Below, piece by piece: positions 48,828 to 61,079 of a stretch of 64,000 nucleotides of DNA. Each line of letters opens with the position of its first letter. Positions within the stretch are counted from its first letter, which is position 1. Position numbers and translations under genes: made by a program. Under the pieces are notes generated by a model. That model worked only from the letters and a program-made list of their open reading frames with translations. It was not told where the DNA came from and searched no databases. This stretch comes from Cyclina sinensis. Its lineage: Eukaryota > Mollusca > Bivalvia > Venerida > Veneridae. The DNA is taken from assembly GCA_012932295.1 (NCBI GenBank), contig JAAONU010000004.1, positions 30,482,304 to 30,546,303 of the forward strand. The letters are read 5' to 3'.

Positions 48828-51800
48828 TTATATATCTAATTTCCTGTACTTGCCGGGCATTCCAGCAAATGTAGTATCTTTTGGTATATCAGTAATCAGA
48901 GCATTTTTAGCTTCGGCATCAAAGTCAGCGTCGCAGTTGAGAATACTTTTCCCGAGCTCCTGCAAATATACAGTAACTGACGGCTTTTTTGTATGGTAGT
49001 TGAAATGAAAATCGAATTTCACTACAAAATAATGGTGTTTCTATAATGATTATCACATTACAAACACATAAATGCTAAACTGTTCACCCAGTCCGTTTTA
49101 TATGAAATCTTTCAAACAGATTGCTTTAACATTCATATACGTGATATCTTTGTCTCCAGGATGAATACAGCCACTGTAACCTTGATCAGCATTAAAGATG
49201 ATCTTGACCTTTGTACAACTATATATGCACACATTTTTATCGGTCAACCTTCAAAAACTGCTTGTTGAATTAAACCAAAAACACATGCGATACATAAATA
49301 TCACTTATACTGTTACAATATCAGTTTCATTTATCTTCTTAATTTTATGTTAAACAGAATCCCTGAATGGCATTCTAAACGGAAAGTTAAAAAGTAGTCT
49401 CCCTTTATAACTCACCTCGTCTGAGACAGGAGGACCAGTTCCTCCGTAGTCCTGTGGTAACTGGTCCAAATCAAAGAATTCTGTAAGCTCTTCCAGCTTG
49501 TGACCATGTACTCGTATCTAAAATAATTTCTTTTTTGAAAATCACTTCACGATAAAACAATCAAATGATAACATCGGTTAAAGGTCAGATTAGCTTTCAA
49601 CACAACGGTGGCAATTGCACGTGCGTCAAACGTGACAAACATTTTCATTTTCATAAATGTTTGCATATTCATATATGCATCATAATATATGTAAAAAAAA
49701 ACTAAAACACATACTGTATATTAAGGCTTTTCCATTTGGTATTGATACATTTGATATGAGTAATCCACCAGTAACGATAATAATCTAAACCATTTTTGCT
49801 GAATAATAAAAAAATAATTTAAAAATCTAATCAGAGTGACTTAATACGATTTTAGTATTAAATTCAGTTAGTGCTTCACGCTATTTCTGCTAACAAATCT
49901 ACAGAATTATATCAAAGCTTGCATCTATTTTTCATCTATATTTTTACTTTGTCCAATGTTTCTTGACTCATAAATGGCCTTCCAATCGCCAACAAGTAAT
50001 CAAACACTGTGGGTTCGTTTACAACATGGACCATTTTGAATCTTAGTGGAAGGCTTTCCTGTAATGATAAACAAAATTAAATCGAAGCACAAGAATTCAT
50101 AAACTATATGTTACTTATCAAAATCGTGTATCAAAGCAAACCAGAAAGGATTCAGAAACTTTCGTTCGTCATAATTATCATAAGGTTTACATAGATCATA
50201 GCAAGTAGATCATATACGAGAGAGAAATTAAAGATTATATTTTATGCTCTTGAAAGCGACTGACTCACAGATGGGTCGACGATGCATGAAAAAGAAAATG
50301 TTTATATACGTAAAACTTTTTGTTTTAGATGTGAAGAACATATCTAAACTAAGTTAGTGTCTCAGTTTTTGTTACAGAAACATCACAATATAAAGTTTTT
50401 CATACTTTTATCGGTAAAAAATTTACCCTGTTAACACATGGTAGGTACTTTGTTTTTGTTGTTAATTCTGACATTTTAGAGAACATTCCACAGCGGTTCA
50501 GTGGCCTTGGTCGCTGCTTCTAATTTTACTGACCTGAAGGGCATGGGTTCGAATCCTAGCCAAATCAGACTTTTTTTCTTCAGTTTTCATAGTGTATAGA
50601 AGCATAAAATTATGTTCTTTTTTGTCAAAGTATATTAACTTCTCTTTAATTCTAAAGAAAAAAATAAGGTAAATTCTGTTAGTCAGCCGCTTTGAAGAAG
50701 CACGCTTAACACCACAACCTGAGAGACGTTTACAATGACACTTCAAAACATTCACACCATGATTTAAAGATGCAGTAAAGTGTGGGTTCTAAGGGCCTGC
50801 AATAAGTTGTTTTCCTACGAGCACGTTTCAGCTCGAATATTTTCAAAAGGCTGTCGTTTAATGTACATAAGTGATAGAAATAGTTTTTATCTACTTTCAT
50901 TATCGACACAGTCATGTGTGATACAAAACCCTGAGCGGCGATTCTTCAATACATTCTCAAAAAGAATGACGTTTGAAGAGTGTTAATCTTGGAATGAACC
51001 ACGTGACAACTTCAGAAATATTCTAGAGACCCTGACCGCTTTTAAGTAATTCCAGTTTTTTTTAAATTGCTTAGTATTCTGGTTCTGTCACTGTAATACA
51101 TGACACATCACAAGCTGGTCAAATAAGATCTGGTTGCATCTGCAAAGTGCTGCCTCATATTATCTGATAAATGCTTATAATACAATTCAGAAAAAAAAAA
51201 CAGAACAATATTTTGGGCAGATCTTGTCGTAAACCTTTGTCTACAAATGCACTTACTTCTATGAACCTTGCTTTCCTCTTGGCGTAAAACGGAGAAGCGT
51301 GCGTCAGATGCCCAAATCCAATTCCCTGCATGTCATAAAGCACCGTAACACCTCTGATTTGGACATCTTCATCCTTCAAAAAAAGGAATTGTAAGAAATC
51401 GAAAGTAATACTTCTCACAGGTTTTGGTATTAATCCATGTTTGTGCTGTTTTATGGAATATTGATTTTGTGTAAATCAAGATAAATAAGCAAGAGAGAAT
51501 ACTATTGTATGTATATGGTATTAGCGTTTTGTGCTAGCTTGCTGGTATTATAAGAACGATTGAGGGTTCGCTCATCCGATGCATCAATTCAATGGTTTTT
51601 CTTTCTTTTTTTCTTAAAAACGACAAAAACCAGTTACAATTAGTTAGTTGGCATCGTTCAACAGCAAAAACATTGAAAACTGAAAAATAAAAATTCTAAA
51701 CATCTTTAAAATTATGTGAAATGTATGTTTTGTTATAAAAGTTGAAGAGGTTTAATGCATTATCCGCTACCCCGAAGAATTCTGAAGTCTATAAATTTGT

Positions 51801-53709
51801 CACCAAATATGTAGTTCTCAGTTTTGGATTAATTTTTAACTGACACATACTGTGCGTATGACCCTTTTTGTATACACTCACTAGGTTTTGATTTTGGACT
51901 GCATGCCTCCTTGCATTTAACTCATTACGACAACTTTTTACGTCTCATGGGAAAAAGTAAAACGTAGTGTCTACGTTTGTATTTTGCTCATAGGACAGTG
52001 TGTTTCTTTAAAAAAAGTCATTATCTCTAGGATTGAAAAATACCCGTTAAACCCCCTCTGTTGCCTCTGTCTTCAACATTACCTCAGCAAGTTTAAGACA
52101 CATCATCATTCCTGTTTTGAACATGTCTTCCACATCCAAATTATTAACATCCCATCTACCTACAGATGTAAAACAAATAAACAATAATTGGATGTAATTT
52201 GATTTCAAAGGAAAATTCAAGGTAACATGTCAGCGATTTCAAACCGGTTCACGCACATGTTTGCGATCTGTGTACCTTTAAATGTAAATAGACACTTACA
52301 CTGTCTTTTTTCATGAAAAGTAAACAAAGTAGCTATATCTCTTATGAAATTTCGAAAGTTAGCACGCTGTAACCGTCTTATGTTTCACGTTAATGGGGGA
52401 GGAATCATACAAGACAATCATTTCTACATACCACCCCTGGATAGGAATATTTTTCTTCCCTTTTTGTCTCTTCCCGGAAGTATACCCATGACCCCTGCCT
52501 CAACCACATGTTTGACTGCATTCGAACGTAAGTTAGTGAACATTTGTTTATTCATTTCGTCGGCTTTCATCTCGAAATACTTCACAACCAGGGAATAGGC
52601 GGCGTCTTGGTCAAATGCACTGGCCCGTAAAAACTTCAACAGATACGCGTCATCAGTGCATATGTTCAATCCTAAATTAATGAGATGTTTCATTAATTCA
52701 AAATCAACGGTATTACTTTTCAATCATGCATGTACGTCCCGAACATTCAACATCATCCTATTCCTATGCATCTCCCCCAAGTGTTTTGCCAAAGCAAATA
52801 TTATATTCTAGGCATTTGTGAAAAAAAATCACTTTGTGATAAAAACTGACTGTCTATATTCTTACCAACATAAAAGTCCGTAACAGAAAGATGCAATACA
52901 TCATAGAATACACAACTCAGAGCGGGATTCGAACCTCGCCAACGCTCTAACCACTGAGCCAAAGAATCGATTTCCGACACACTTGTCAGAGGTTGTATTT
53001 ATAGAATTATAGATACGTGTGCACTAGACCGTCACACATCCCCTCTTCATTTATCATGACGAATGGTGTTGTGTATTTTTTAGATCAATGAATCAGAAAT
53101 CTTGAAAGATTCTATTTTATTTGATTTTTGTAACTAGATCTACATGAGGTTTATCCCGGAGGAGCCCCCATCTTACAAACATGAAGGTCCGTAACAAAAA
53201 GATACAGTGCATCATAGAATACACAACCCAGAGCGGGATTCGAATGTCGATCTGCCGCGTGACACGCAACCGCTCTAACCATTGAGCCAAAGAACCGATT
53301 CTCTCACGCAGTTGTCAGAAACTCAATCATAGATAGATGTGTACTGGACCGTAACAATATACACGTGAAATCTGATGGACCTCACTTAAAATTCAAGATT
53401 TTTTTTCTTTTTTTCTGTTTTTGTTCATATGCTTAGGTTTAAATACTAGTATGCAATGTGTGTGGTAAAACGCACTCGACGATTTTCTTTATCTTTGTAA
53501 AAACATTGCTCAAGGTTTACCTTGATTTTGCATGCTCACTCAGTTTTTATTTGGTAATGTTTACCTGGATGTTTATGAATTCTCTGTCTCAGAATGTCTA
53601 TATCAGCTGATCTTTTCTCAGGTATTTCATTCAGTTCCTCCCTGGCAATCTTTATAAGCTCGTCGCTAAGTGTACAAACATATTCCGAGTCTCTTTTCCC
53701 ACTTGTCAT
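48828..53709 (-). CDS. CRAL-TRIO lipid-transfer protein (alpha-TTP/clavesin-like), seven exons
   Basis: Coding exons on the minus strand: 53709-53565, 52671-52432, 52159-52083, 51373-51257, 50058-49948, 49517-49416 and 48959-48828. All junctions are GT-AG and the phases agree (1, 1, 0, 0, 0, 0), giving 924 nt and 307 residues, the usual family size. ATG at 53709 is chosen because it precedes the CRAL-TRIO N-terminal helices without extra sequence; an in-frame ATG at 53790 is possible. Residues ~20-100 are the N-terminal domain (DDAYLLKFLRASAFD); ~110-265 the SEC14 lipid pocket (LPGRDKKGRKIFLSRGGRWD, GVTVLYDMQGIGFGHLTH, VNEPTVFDYLLAIGRPFM, LPQDYGGTGPP). The family carries tocopherol, retinoids or phosphoinositides between membranes; the ligand here is unknown. 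Introns hold SINE copies; a minisatellite lies just upstream. Confidence 0.9.
50495..50665 (+). mobile_element. tRNA-derived SINE (CRAL-TRIO intron 4)
   Basis: The tRNA-like head has a near-perfect B box GGGTTCGAATCC (50545-50556) and an A-box-like GGTTCAGTGGCCTTGG. The body has TTTTTTTCTTCAGTTTTC and TATAGAAGCATAAAATTATG, shared with 24765-24905. It is inserted antisense to the host gene. Exact ends and target duplication not resolved. Confidence 0.65.
52862..53036 (-). mobile_element. tRNA-derived repeat, copy 1 (CRAL-TRIO intron 1)
   Basis: On the minus strand it has an A-box-like TGGCTCAGTGGTTAGAGCG and a B box GGTTCGAATCC (complement at about 52925-52935). The anticodon-arm region is shortened compared with copy 2 at 53171-53357. 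Flanking words GTCCGTAAC and GACCGTCAC are at matching positions in both copies. Confidence 0.65.
53171..53357 (-). mobile_element. tRNA-derived repeat, copy 2 (CRAL-TRIO intron 1)
   Basis: The fuller of the two adjacent copies: on the minus strand TGGCTCAATGGTTAGAGCGG leads into GTTGCGTGTCACGCGGCAG and then ATTCGAATCCC. The stem-loop parts are tRNA-like but the anticodon stem is imperfect, so it is not a functional tRNA gene. Confidence 0.65.
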
Positions 53710-53849
53710 AGTTTTTGCAATTCTATGGTGAATAAAACAAAACCCAGATATCGTTGCAATTTTGTCCGTCTTATGTCCGACTATACACAAATACCTCTGC
53801 TAAATGCTTAAAAATGAGATTGTGTGTAAATGCAGCCTTGGACGAATTA

Positions 53850-54048
53850 TATGCATTTGTTTACAATGATACAATAATGCTTGATGCATTTGTTTACAAT
53901 GATACAATAATGCTTTTGTTTACAATGATACAATAATGCTTGATGCATTTGTTTACAATGATACAATAATGCTTGATGCATTTGTTTACAATGATACAAT
54001 AATGCTTGATGCATTTGTTTACAATGATACAATAATGCTTGATGCATT
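53850..54048. repeat. 33-bp minisatellite upstream of the CRAL-TRIO gene
   Basis: Six units containing TTGTTTACAATGATACAATA with a 33-bp period; one unit is shortened to 26 bp. The array lies 140-340 bp upstream of the start codon at 53709, where the promoter or 5' UTR would be. TGTTTAC, a forkhead-type word, occurs once per unit. Confidence 0.9.
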
Positions 54049-54050
54049 TA

Positions 54051-55350
54051 AGCTGACCTTCAAGGTCTGAAGAATGCAGTGCAAATTATCCCCCGATATG
54101 CATTTGCATGCATTTGCATGCACTTCGATTATTAGTTTGTAAGCTTTAACAATTCGTGTCATAGTATATATACTAGTCTCCAATAAATCAGCTGCAAATG
54201 TTTAAGTGGGCCATGCTAGTTTTTGTGTTTACCTATTCATAACGAGGATATTACAATTTATGGTTGCAGTTTAAATTATGGAAAAAAACAATATATCTAT
54301 ATAAAAGACGTAAAATATATTTACCTCTCTTATCCAACTTATACTAAACAAAAAATCAATGTACAAAATTCGTTGGTAAAATCTATGCGTATTATATGTG
54401 TCGACTCGTCTTTAAATCACGTAGCACACAATGTTTGGTAAGTGCGTAGAAAAACGCATGTTTATTTGTACCTGTAAATGCTATATTCAATTTCAATTGC
54501 CCGGGGATTTGTGTGATACCAGGTACTGAAATTGCACTTGTGCCATATATTGCACGCAAAGCAGTTCGTTTTCATATACTCCCGGGTTCATAAACTGGGT
54601 CTAGTTCTCTAAATTTATATGGTTATAAAATGTACTTTAAAGGATAAGCTTTATCATGCTAGTCTCACAATAAAATAAAACAGCTATAATTTATTTTAAG
54701 AGTGTAACCTTAGCCTAAAATGTATGTTTAACATATAAAATATAAAAGAACTAGTAACTGCAATAACATGTTTAACGATTGTGTTGGCCGTATTTTTTTT
54801 CTAAGCGTATGTTATCCTCGGCTATGACTCAACCAACAAGGTCTATCCACAAGAACATATAAACATAGATTCTAGCCCAAGCCACTGAGCAATTTTAACA
54901 AAACCTAGATGACAGCTTGATCTATTTTTACTGAACTTAAGTGGTGTAAAAAGCATAAAGTTTGTCGGGTTATCATAGATCATAAATCTAAAAGGTACAA
55001 AACCCGATTAATCAACTATTGCTTAATCCCCAAAATATCCTGCTTGAATTTCACAATTGAATTTCATAGTTGCAATTTCACGACAGAAAAAAAGATTGAG
55101 ATGTGGACAATATCAATAATATATAATAACGAATCAATATATATATATATTTCTATGCATGGTTACCTGAAGTGTCGCTTTTAAACTGCAATACCCTTTT
55201 TCTAACTTCCCTACCCAAAAGATTCTGAAAGAACAATGTTTGAGTACTAATTATTAACATCTAGAGGTGTTACGGTCAAGAATGAGATACAGGCACTGGA
55301 AGAAATAAGGGGAAGTCGCTGAACTGAGTGAATCTCGGTTTCTTCTATCA
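54051..55350. other. No gene recognised
   Basis: AT-rich intergenic sequence; short GCATTTGCATGC repeats near 54099 and an (AT)n run near 55138. Confidence 0.5.
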
Positions 55351-55351
55351 T

Positions 55352-55438
55352 TCGTTTTCCCTCTGAAAATATTGTTAGCATCGCTTTCCCTCTGAAAATA
55401 TTGTTAGCATCGCTTTCCCTCTGAAAATATTGTTAGCA
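55352..55438. repeat. 29-bp tandem repeat, three copies
   Basis: TTCCCTCTGAAAATATTGTT plus nine further bases, repeated three times with almost no divergence. Confidence 0.85.
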
Positions 55439-55665
55439 GTAATGATTTCAACATGACAACACCTCCACCCCTGTGAGAAAGAGGCTTTTCGTAGGGATTA
55501 TAATCAGTTACCTTGAAAATTGTATGGGTTTCAGCCAAAGAGCAATGGGCTGCTGAAATGACCAGCTGTCAATATTACTACCAAACCGTTCTGCCTTTCG
55601 ATATAGGCATCGATAATTTGCTTAAAAAATTCTCGACTTACTTGTAGGTACAATAGTTCACACAA

Positions 55666-55845
55666 TACAACAAGATTTATTTTGAGTCGGCAAGATTACA
55701 AACACAACAAAAGCGTTGAAAAGCTTTTGAACTAATTTGTTATCAAAAGGGAAGGAAGTACAGAAGTTGTAAAGGAAAGACAAATCATGTAATGCATTAT
55801 ATAAAGCTGTGCTGGAGTTGCTGATTCTGACGCTAGACAAAAGGA
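55666..55845. repeat. ~180-bp dispersed duplication, copy 1
   Basis: Contains ACAAGATTTATTTTGAGTCG, GAAAAGCTTTTGAAC, GAAGTTGTAAAGGAAAGACA and AAAGCTGTGCTGGAGTTGCT, in the same order as 57725-57925. Copies differ by small indels. No coding signal or termini recognised. Confidence 0.75.
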
Positions 55846-56224
55846 TTTATATAAATTGAATAGACAAAAGCAAATAAGTGTAAATGTTTAAAACTAGGCT
55901 TAAAACATATATCACTCCAAATTAGATTCGAATAGAGTTGATCATCAAAGAGCGAAAGCAAAGTACAACGAAAATGGAACACAAAGGCAACAAAAGCACA
56001 AAAATAACAAGATGTACAAAAGGAATAGCCTATGTGAATATGCTAATCTGGTGTCATATATATGTGATGACCCATACATTACGAATTACGAATAACTAGA
56101 TGGGTGTTCAGGTGAACACTTGTTAGAATAACTAAAAAGGTAAACAAGAGCCAGCTGGAAAAGACAGCATGCTAGTTCAAGTACAAAAAAGGGCTAAATG
56201 TGATGCTGGCCTAAAGATATACCC

Positions 56225-56392
56225 TCTTGTCATTAGTAATATAATTGAAACTTTGATGAAGAAATGTTAAGAAATGGCAAAGTTATAGCAAACGTTAAGT
56301 TTTCGTGACGGACTGAGGGACAGACGGACAAAGCGATCCCTATGAATCGCCGTTTCTTCGAAAGAGCGACACAAAAATACAACAATCTGAAG
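56225..56392 (+). mobile_element. 3' fragment of a Pearl-like element
   Basis: AAATGGCAAAGTTATAGCAA ... TTTTCGTGACGGACTGAGGG and ACAGACGGACAAAGCGATCC show the degenerate ACGG tract and terminal zone of a separate Pearl-like subfamily. The upstream tandem core is missing. Confidence 0.5.
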
Positions 56393-56631
56393 AAGCACAT
56401 GCAGATAAACATATTTTCATAGTAAGCAGACAAAGCATTATACATACAAAGCATAGGCATGGTTACAAAATTACACATGTAAGCAGGAAAAAAAGAAAAA
56501 TAATAAAGAAAAGAAAAAAAGAAAATTGGTAGAACCGATGGATGCTCTCTATAGTAGCACTATTTAAAAATGGGTGTATTTTTGGTATTTTTTCTGTGTA
56601 TAATCTGTGGTACAATATTGGTATAAAATAA

Positions 56632-57018
56632 ACCTAGAGTTATCACTGAATGTGATTAAACCCCCAAAATACCTCCTTGTCAGAGACAAAAGAAAAAACT
56701 ATCAAGAAAGAACTGCAAGGTAGGGTAACAGGTCTTGTATATCACATACCCTCACAATATTTCTATTATTTTCATACCGGAAAGACTACGTGCAAAACAT
56801 ATTTATCAGGTGGACAACATTTATGCTAAATTATTTTAAAATCCTTCGATGCGTGATAAAGAAACAGAGCGGAGAGAAAATAGGGACAACCTCTAAGTGT
56901 GACCTTGACTTTTGAGGCACGCACCTGGGAGTTGATCGCGACATGGCTTATTTTAAAATCACTTCATAATGAGAATGTTATTTACCCCCGTAACCTCAAC
57001 TACGTTTGAGGGGGTATA
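56632..57018 (+). mobile_element. Short Pearl/HINE-like element
   Basis: The head AGAGTTATCACTGAATGTGA then TTAAACCCCCAAAATAC matches the head of the 10780-12566 element almost word for word. The tail has a hairpin, TTACCCCC ... TTTGAGGGGGTATA (about 56981-57018). Only about one internal unit is present (CTCTAAGTGTGACCTTGACT) and the ACGG tract is gone. It shows that the head and tail are conserved while the core varies. Confidence 0.65.
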
Positions 57019-59739
57019 AAGAGATAATTCATAAACATGGCCCGATAGTGTTATGATACCTAAACACTGCACTTTCTATTACATCATCTATCTACTGTTT
57101 TGACTATCAAGCATATACCTTCCACAAATTGTACGCGATTCTCCGAATAAGCGAAAATAGTAATAATGATAGATAATAGGAAATGCAATCAATAAATTGG
57201 GCAGGGTAGATTATCGTTCTTTGATACTGCACTTCCTCTAATTGTCCTCTATCAACAGGTGTAATGTAGATTGAATTCATTGAATACTAAGATAGTTAAA
57301 CATGATGGTCATGAAGGCCCTATATCGCTAATCTGAGTAGCACATTTAAAATAGCAAGGCCATTAAAGGAATCAATGTATGGTCATCCAATGTTGAAGTT
57401 GAAATCTACTTGCAAAATTGTACATCTGTCCCAAAGTCATGGACACAGCTTTAAAAACGGTAAGTAGGTCAGTATTAAAAGGTCAGTGTCAGTTGAAGTC
57501 AAAGCTGAAATCCACATGCAAAATTATAAGTGAAGTTCAAATTTCTATCCTGTTACTGCTAAATCAATAAAGTAGGTCAGAAGGCTAAAGTAAATGTTGG
57601 CTAAAAGTATAATTCAAATTTCCATACTTTAGCCACAAAAATAAAAGTGTGTCAGTAGGTCAAAGTAAATGTCGACTAAGGTAAAGCAGAAATCTACGTT
57701 CAAAATTATAAGTAAAGTTTAAATACTCTAGCTACAAGATTTATTTTGAGTCGGCAAGATTACAAACACAACACAAGCTCTGAAAAGCTTTTGAACCGAT
57801 TTGTTATCGTAAGGCATAAAAATCAACAGGGAAGTACTGAAGTTGTAAAGGAAAGACAAAACATGCAATGCAATACAAAATGTATATAAAGCTGTGCTGG
57901 AGTTGCTGAGACGCTAGAAAGAAATCTACATGCAAAATCTTAAGTATAATTCAAATTTTATATTGTAGCCCAAAAAAGAAAGTGGGTCAGTAGGTCAAAT
58001 TAATGTCGCCTAAGGTCAAAGTAGAAATGTACATTTAAAATAAGGATTTTTTTTCATTAAGTGAAACCTCCCCATCCCTCTGGTGGGTCAATTTTATCCA
58101 TAGGGAGATAAAGGTCAAGCTACATACCAAATATCTTAGTTCTACGGCCTACGATTTCTGGTAAGAAGTTTTTCAGTGAATTTGTATTTAACATAAATAC
58201 CCTTGGGCAGGATCAATTTGGAATCCAGGGACATAATTTGAACAAATATGGTGGATGTCTACTAAACAGTCCTACAAAATATCTAAGCTTTAGGGTATAC
58301 ATTTTAAGTCAGAAAGATTTTCAAAGTTAACCCTTTACAACATTATATAAATCAACAGATCCCCGAAGCAGAGTTGAGTTTTACCCTGGGGAAATATTTG
58401 AACAATCTTTCCAGAGGTAAGCTATACAATGTTACATACTAAATATCTATAATAAGAGTAGGGCCTATGGTTTCTGACGAGAAGGTTTTCAAAGATTTTT
58501 TATTCTGTACGAAAAGGAGGGGTGGAGTCAGTTTTGAACCCAGGGGTGTAAGTTGAACAATCGTGTTAGAGGGTCTCCAGTCGATGCTCCATGCAAAATA
58601 TCTTGGACATATCTTGGTCTTTTAGTTTCAATCCCTTTTATAATTTTAGAGTTAAGCCTAGTTTAAGTATTTAAACATATGAGAAGGTTATAGAAAAACA
58701 CTCAAAAATGGAGGTAGTTAAAGTTATTGTTTTTGGACAATGTACTTTCTGCCACTCCCCTCTATCAATATGCCCAATATCAACTCAATGCCTTTCATAG
58801 CTTTAGAGTTATACCCCGAACAAGCAAAACGTACTAAGGGGAGATAATGATAAAACTATACGAACTATGGCTGTGCACTGCATCTACTCCCAGTCATCTG
58901 TCATTGTATGCAGTTTAAAGAAAATTTGAGTTATACTCCGGACAAAATAAGACAAAGTATTAAAAACGTAGTAAAGGGAGATTTCTGAAAAATGAAATAA
59001 GGCAGAGTAATACACTGCACTTTATGAATAAACTATCAATATATATTTAATATCAACTAAATCCCTTTTATAATTTTAGAATTATGCTCTGAATAAGCAT
59101 TATAACATATTACGAAAAATATATAGCTTGTCCTACTTCCATCTGGTTCGTCAACTTATCATGCCAAACCATTTTGTAAACAAAGTCTGAATGTCCTTTG
59201 TTCTGCTGTCATCCAAAATATTTATTGGAAGTCGTTTCCAGGGTATGATCTTTGCCCCAAAATCAATAAGGGATATCTACTCATCATGCCAAACCATCTT
59301 GTAAAGTATAAGGATCCTCAATTCAATTGTTCTTGAGTATTTGATTTGGATACCATCTTCGAGAAGCATTCTTGTGACCTATTGCTCATTGGGTCCCATT
59401 TATATAAAGTTCATCAGCTTACTATTCCTATCCATATTGTATAGTTTGAGGGTCCTTGGGTTCCGTTGTTCTTGAATTATTGGTCGAACTGTTGTCTTAG
59501 TGCAACCCTTGTGAACGTTGACCCAGTAGATCCTAAATTAGTCGATATTATATACTTACCATGTCCTATTATCCGTAAAGTTTGTGGAACTTTCAGCTCT
59601 TCTTGGTTATTTATCAAAAACTGTTTTTGAAATGCAAGGTCCAGTGAATTTTGACAAGGTCCAGTGAATTTTGACAAAGTGTGCCGTTATACTAATGCAA
59701 GTTTTTAAGATGTTAGAAATGGAAAATGTAAGGAAAAAC
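57019..59739 (+). repeat. Mosaic of diverged satellite-like units
   Basis: Successive blocks repeat phrases of several Pearl-type cores: CAAAGTAGAAAT / GTGGGTCAGTAGGTCAAA (57480-58030), ATTTGAACAATCTT with AAATATCT (58050-58620), CACTGCACTTT / TTATACTCCGGACAA (58700-59100), and CATCATGCCAAACCATCTTG (59150-59480). The second dispersed duplication (57725-57925) is embedded. No gene. Confidence 0.5.
57725..57925. repeat. ~180-bp dispersed duplication, copy 2
   Basis: Second copy of the 55666-55845 sequence, same orientation, inserted within the satellite-like mosaic. It has an extra ~15-bp insertion in the middle (GCATAAAAATCAACAGGG region). Confidence 0.75.
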
Positions 59740-60480
59740 TAAGCCAAGAGAATTTTGGAAATATTTTAAAAAGGAAACAAGTAATGCTGGTAGTAATAGC
59801 ATTTCGATGGAAGAATTTCGTAAAAGAGGTGTGCTTTTAGCTACTGAAAAGTGGTCCTATAACGGTCATGAAATACAGATAGTCAATGATTTTAATTATC
59901 TTGGTACAATATTTAATTACTCAGGAAATTTCGCTCTACACCAGGAGCATTTAACTGGCAAAGCATTAAAAGCATTGAATGTATGTTATGCAAATGTAGG
60001 GATTATGACTTATCACCAAAAACCTTATGTCAATTATCTGATGCTTTTGTAGTTTCTATATTAAACTATTCTTGTGAAGTTTGGGGCAATTCAAAGTCAA
60101 AAGAAATTGAGCGAATTCATCTAAAATTTTGTAAAAGACTTCTACAACTAAAACAAAACACATGCAATGCATTTGTGTACATGTGAATTGGATAGATATC
60201 AATTATATGTCAATAAGTTTATGAGAATCATTAAATACTGGTTGAAACTCGTAAATACGGATAACATTATATTAAAAACTGTATACACAATGGCAGTCAG
60301 AGATAGCGAAAACGGTTGTAATAGTTGGGTTTCATCTGTAAAATAATTATTAAATGAATATGGATTTTCATTTGTGTTTGATGATGTTAATAACATCAAT
60401 GTCAGTGTATTTTTGCATGCTTTTAAAAGTCGTGTTGTTGACTTGATTTTGTTAAGCAAGAATGGTTTTCTATTTTAAAC
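59740..60480 (+). pseudogene. LINE relic, region downstream of the reverse transcriptase palm
   Basis: Broken frames carry FNYLGTIFNYSGNF, then in another frame LSPKTLCQLSDAFVVSILNY and SCEVWGNSKSKEIERIHLKF, then CNSWVSSVK and VSVFLHAFKSRVVD. These are conserved phrases of the C-terminal part of invertebrate LINE ORF2. There are at least two frameshifts (about 60000 and 60180) and a stop near 60344. The palm domain is absent, so this is a 5'-truncated dead copy. Confidence 0.7.
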
Positions 60481-60756
60481 AGAAGTTCTGTCTTGTACTT
60501 ATGTCATTGTTATTCAAATCTAAGAACAAAATATTTAAAAAGACAATATTCCATCTATGTATAAATTTATAGAACTTTAGAACTCTAATAAAAAAGACGG
60601 ACTTATTAAATTTGCAATGATTTTCAAAGAAGCACTTGTTATAAGAAGTGCACTACTAAATATTAAGTGTAAAAAGCTCATGCTCAACCTCCAGAAATAC
60701 ATTGTTTTAGATCTGTTGCTGAGTTCTTACGTAAAACGAAATATTTATTTCCTAAT

Positions 60757-60761
60757 GTGTA

Positions 60762-60827
<66 letters not shown>
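60757..60827. repeat. (GT)n(TA)n microsatellite
   Basis: A short GT run passes into about 27 TA dinucleotides. Confidence 0.9.
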
Positions 60828-60828
<1 letters not shown>

Positions 60829-61079
60829 CCCTTTTCACGTTGACATTCTACTATATATAACGTGTTATTTATTGTAGAGGATGTACTATGTACAAGTCTA
60901 AATAAATGTTTGTCTTGTCTTTTCTTGTCTATTTATTGAAGTTGGCTGCCTTCTATTCTAGTATGAAATAGTATTTTTGATTTTAAATTCTACTTTTAAA
61001 TTGATTTTAAATTCTACCTTTTTTTTCTAACTCTACATGAAAAATAATTCCAAGGACTTTAAAACTCAGCACTCTCCAA

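Noticed and set aside
50495..50570. A tRNA gene on the plus strand
   Set aside because: The B box is good but the acceptor and anticodon stems do not pair, and a SINE body shared with 24765-24905 follows.
53847..54047. Minus-strand repeat protein MHQALLYHCKQ
   Set aside because: The 33-bp period is a multiple of three, so any unit without a stop gives an open repeat frame; no start or splice context.
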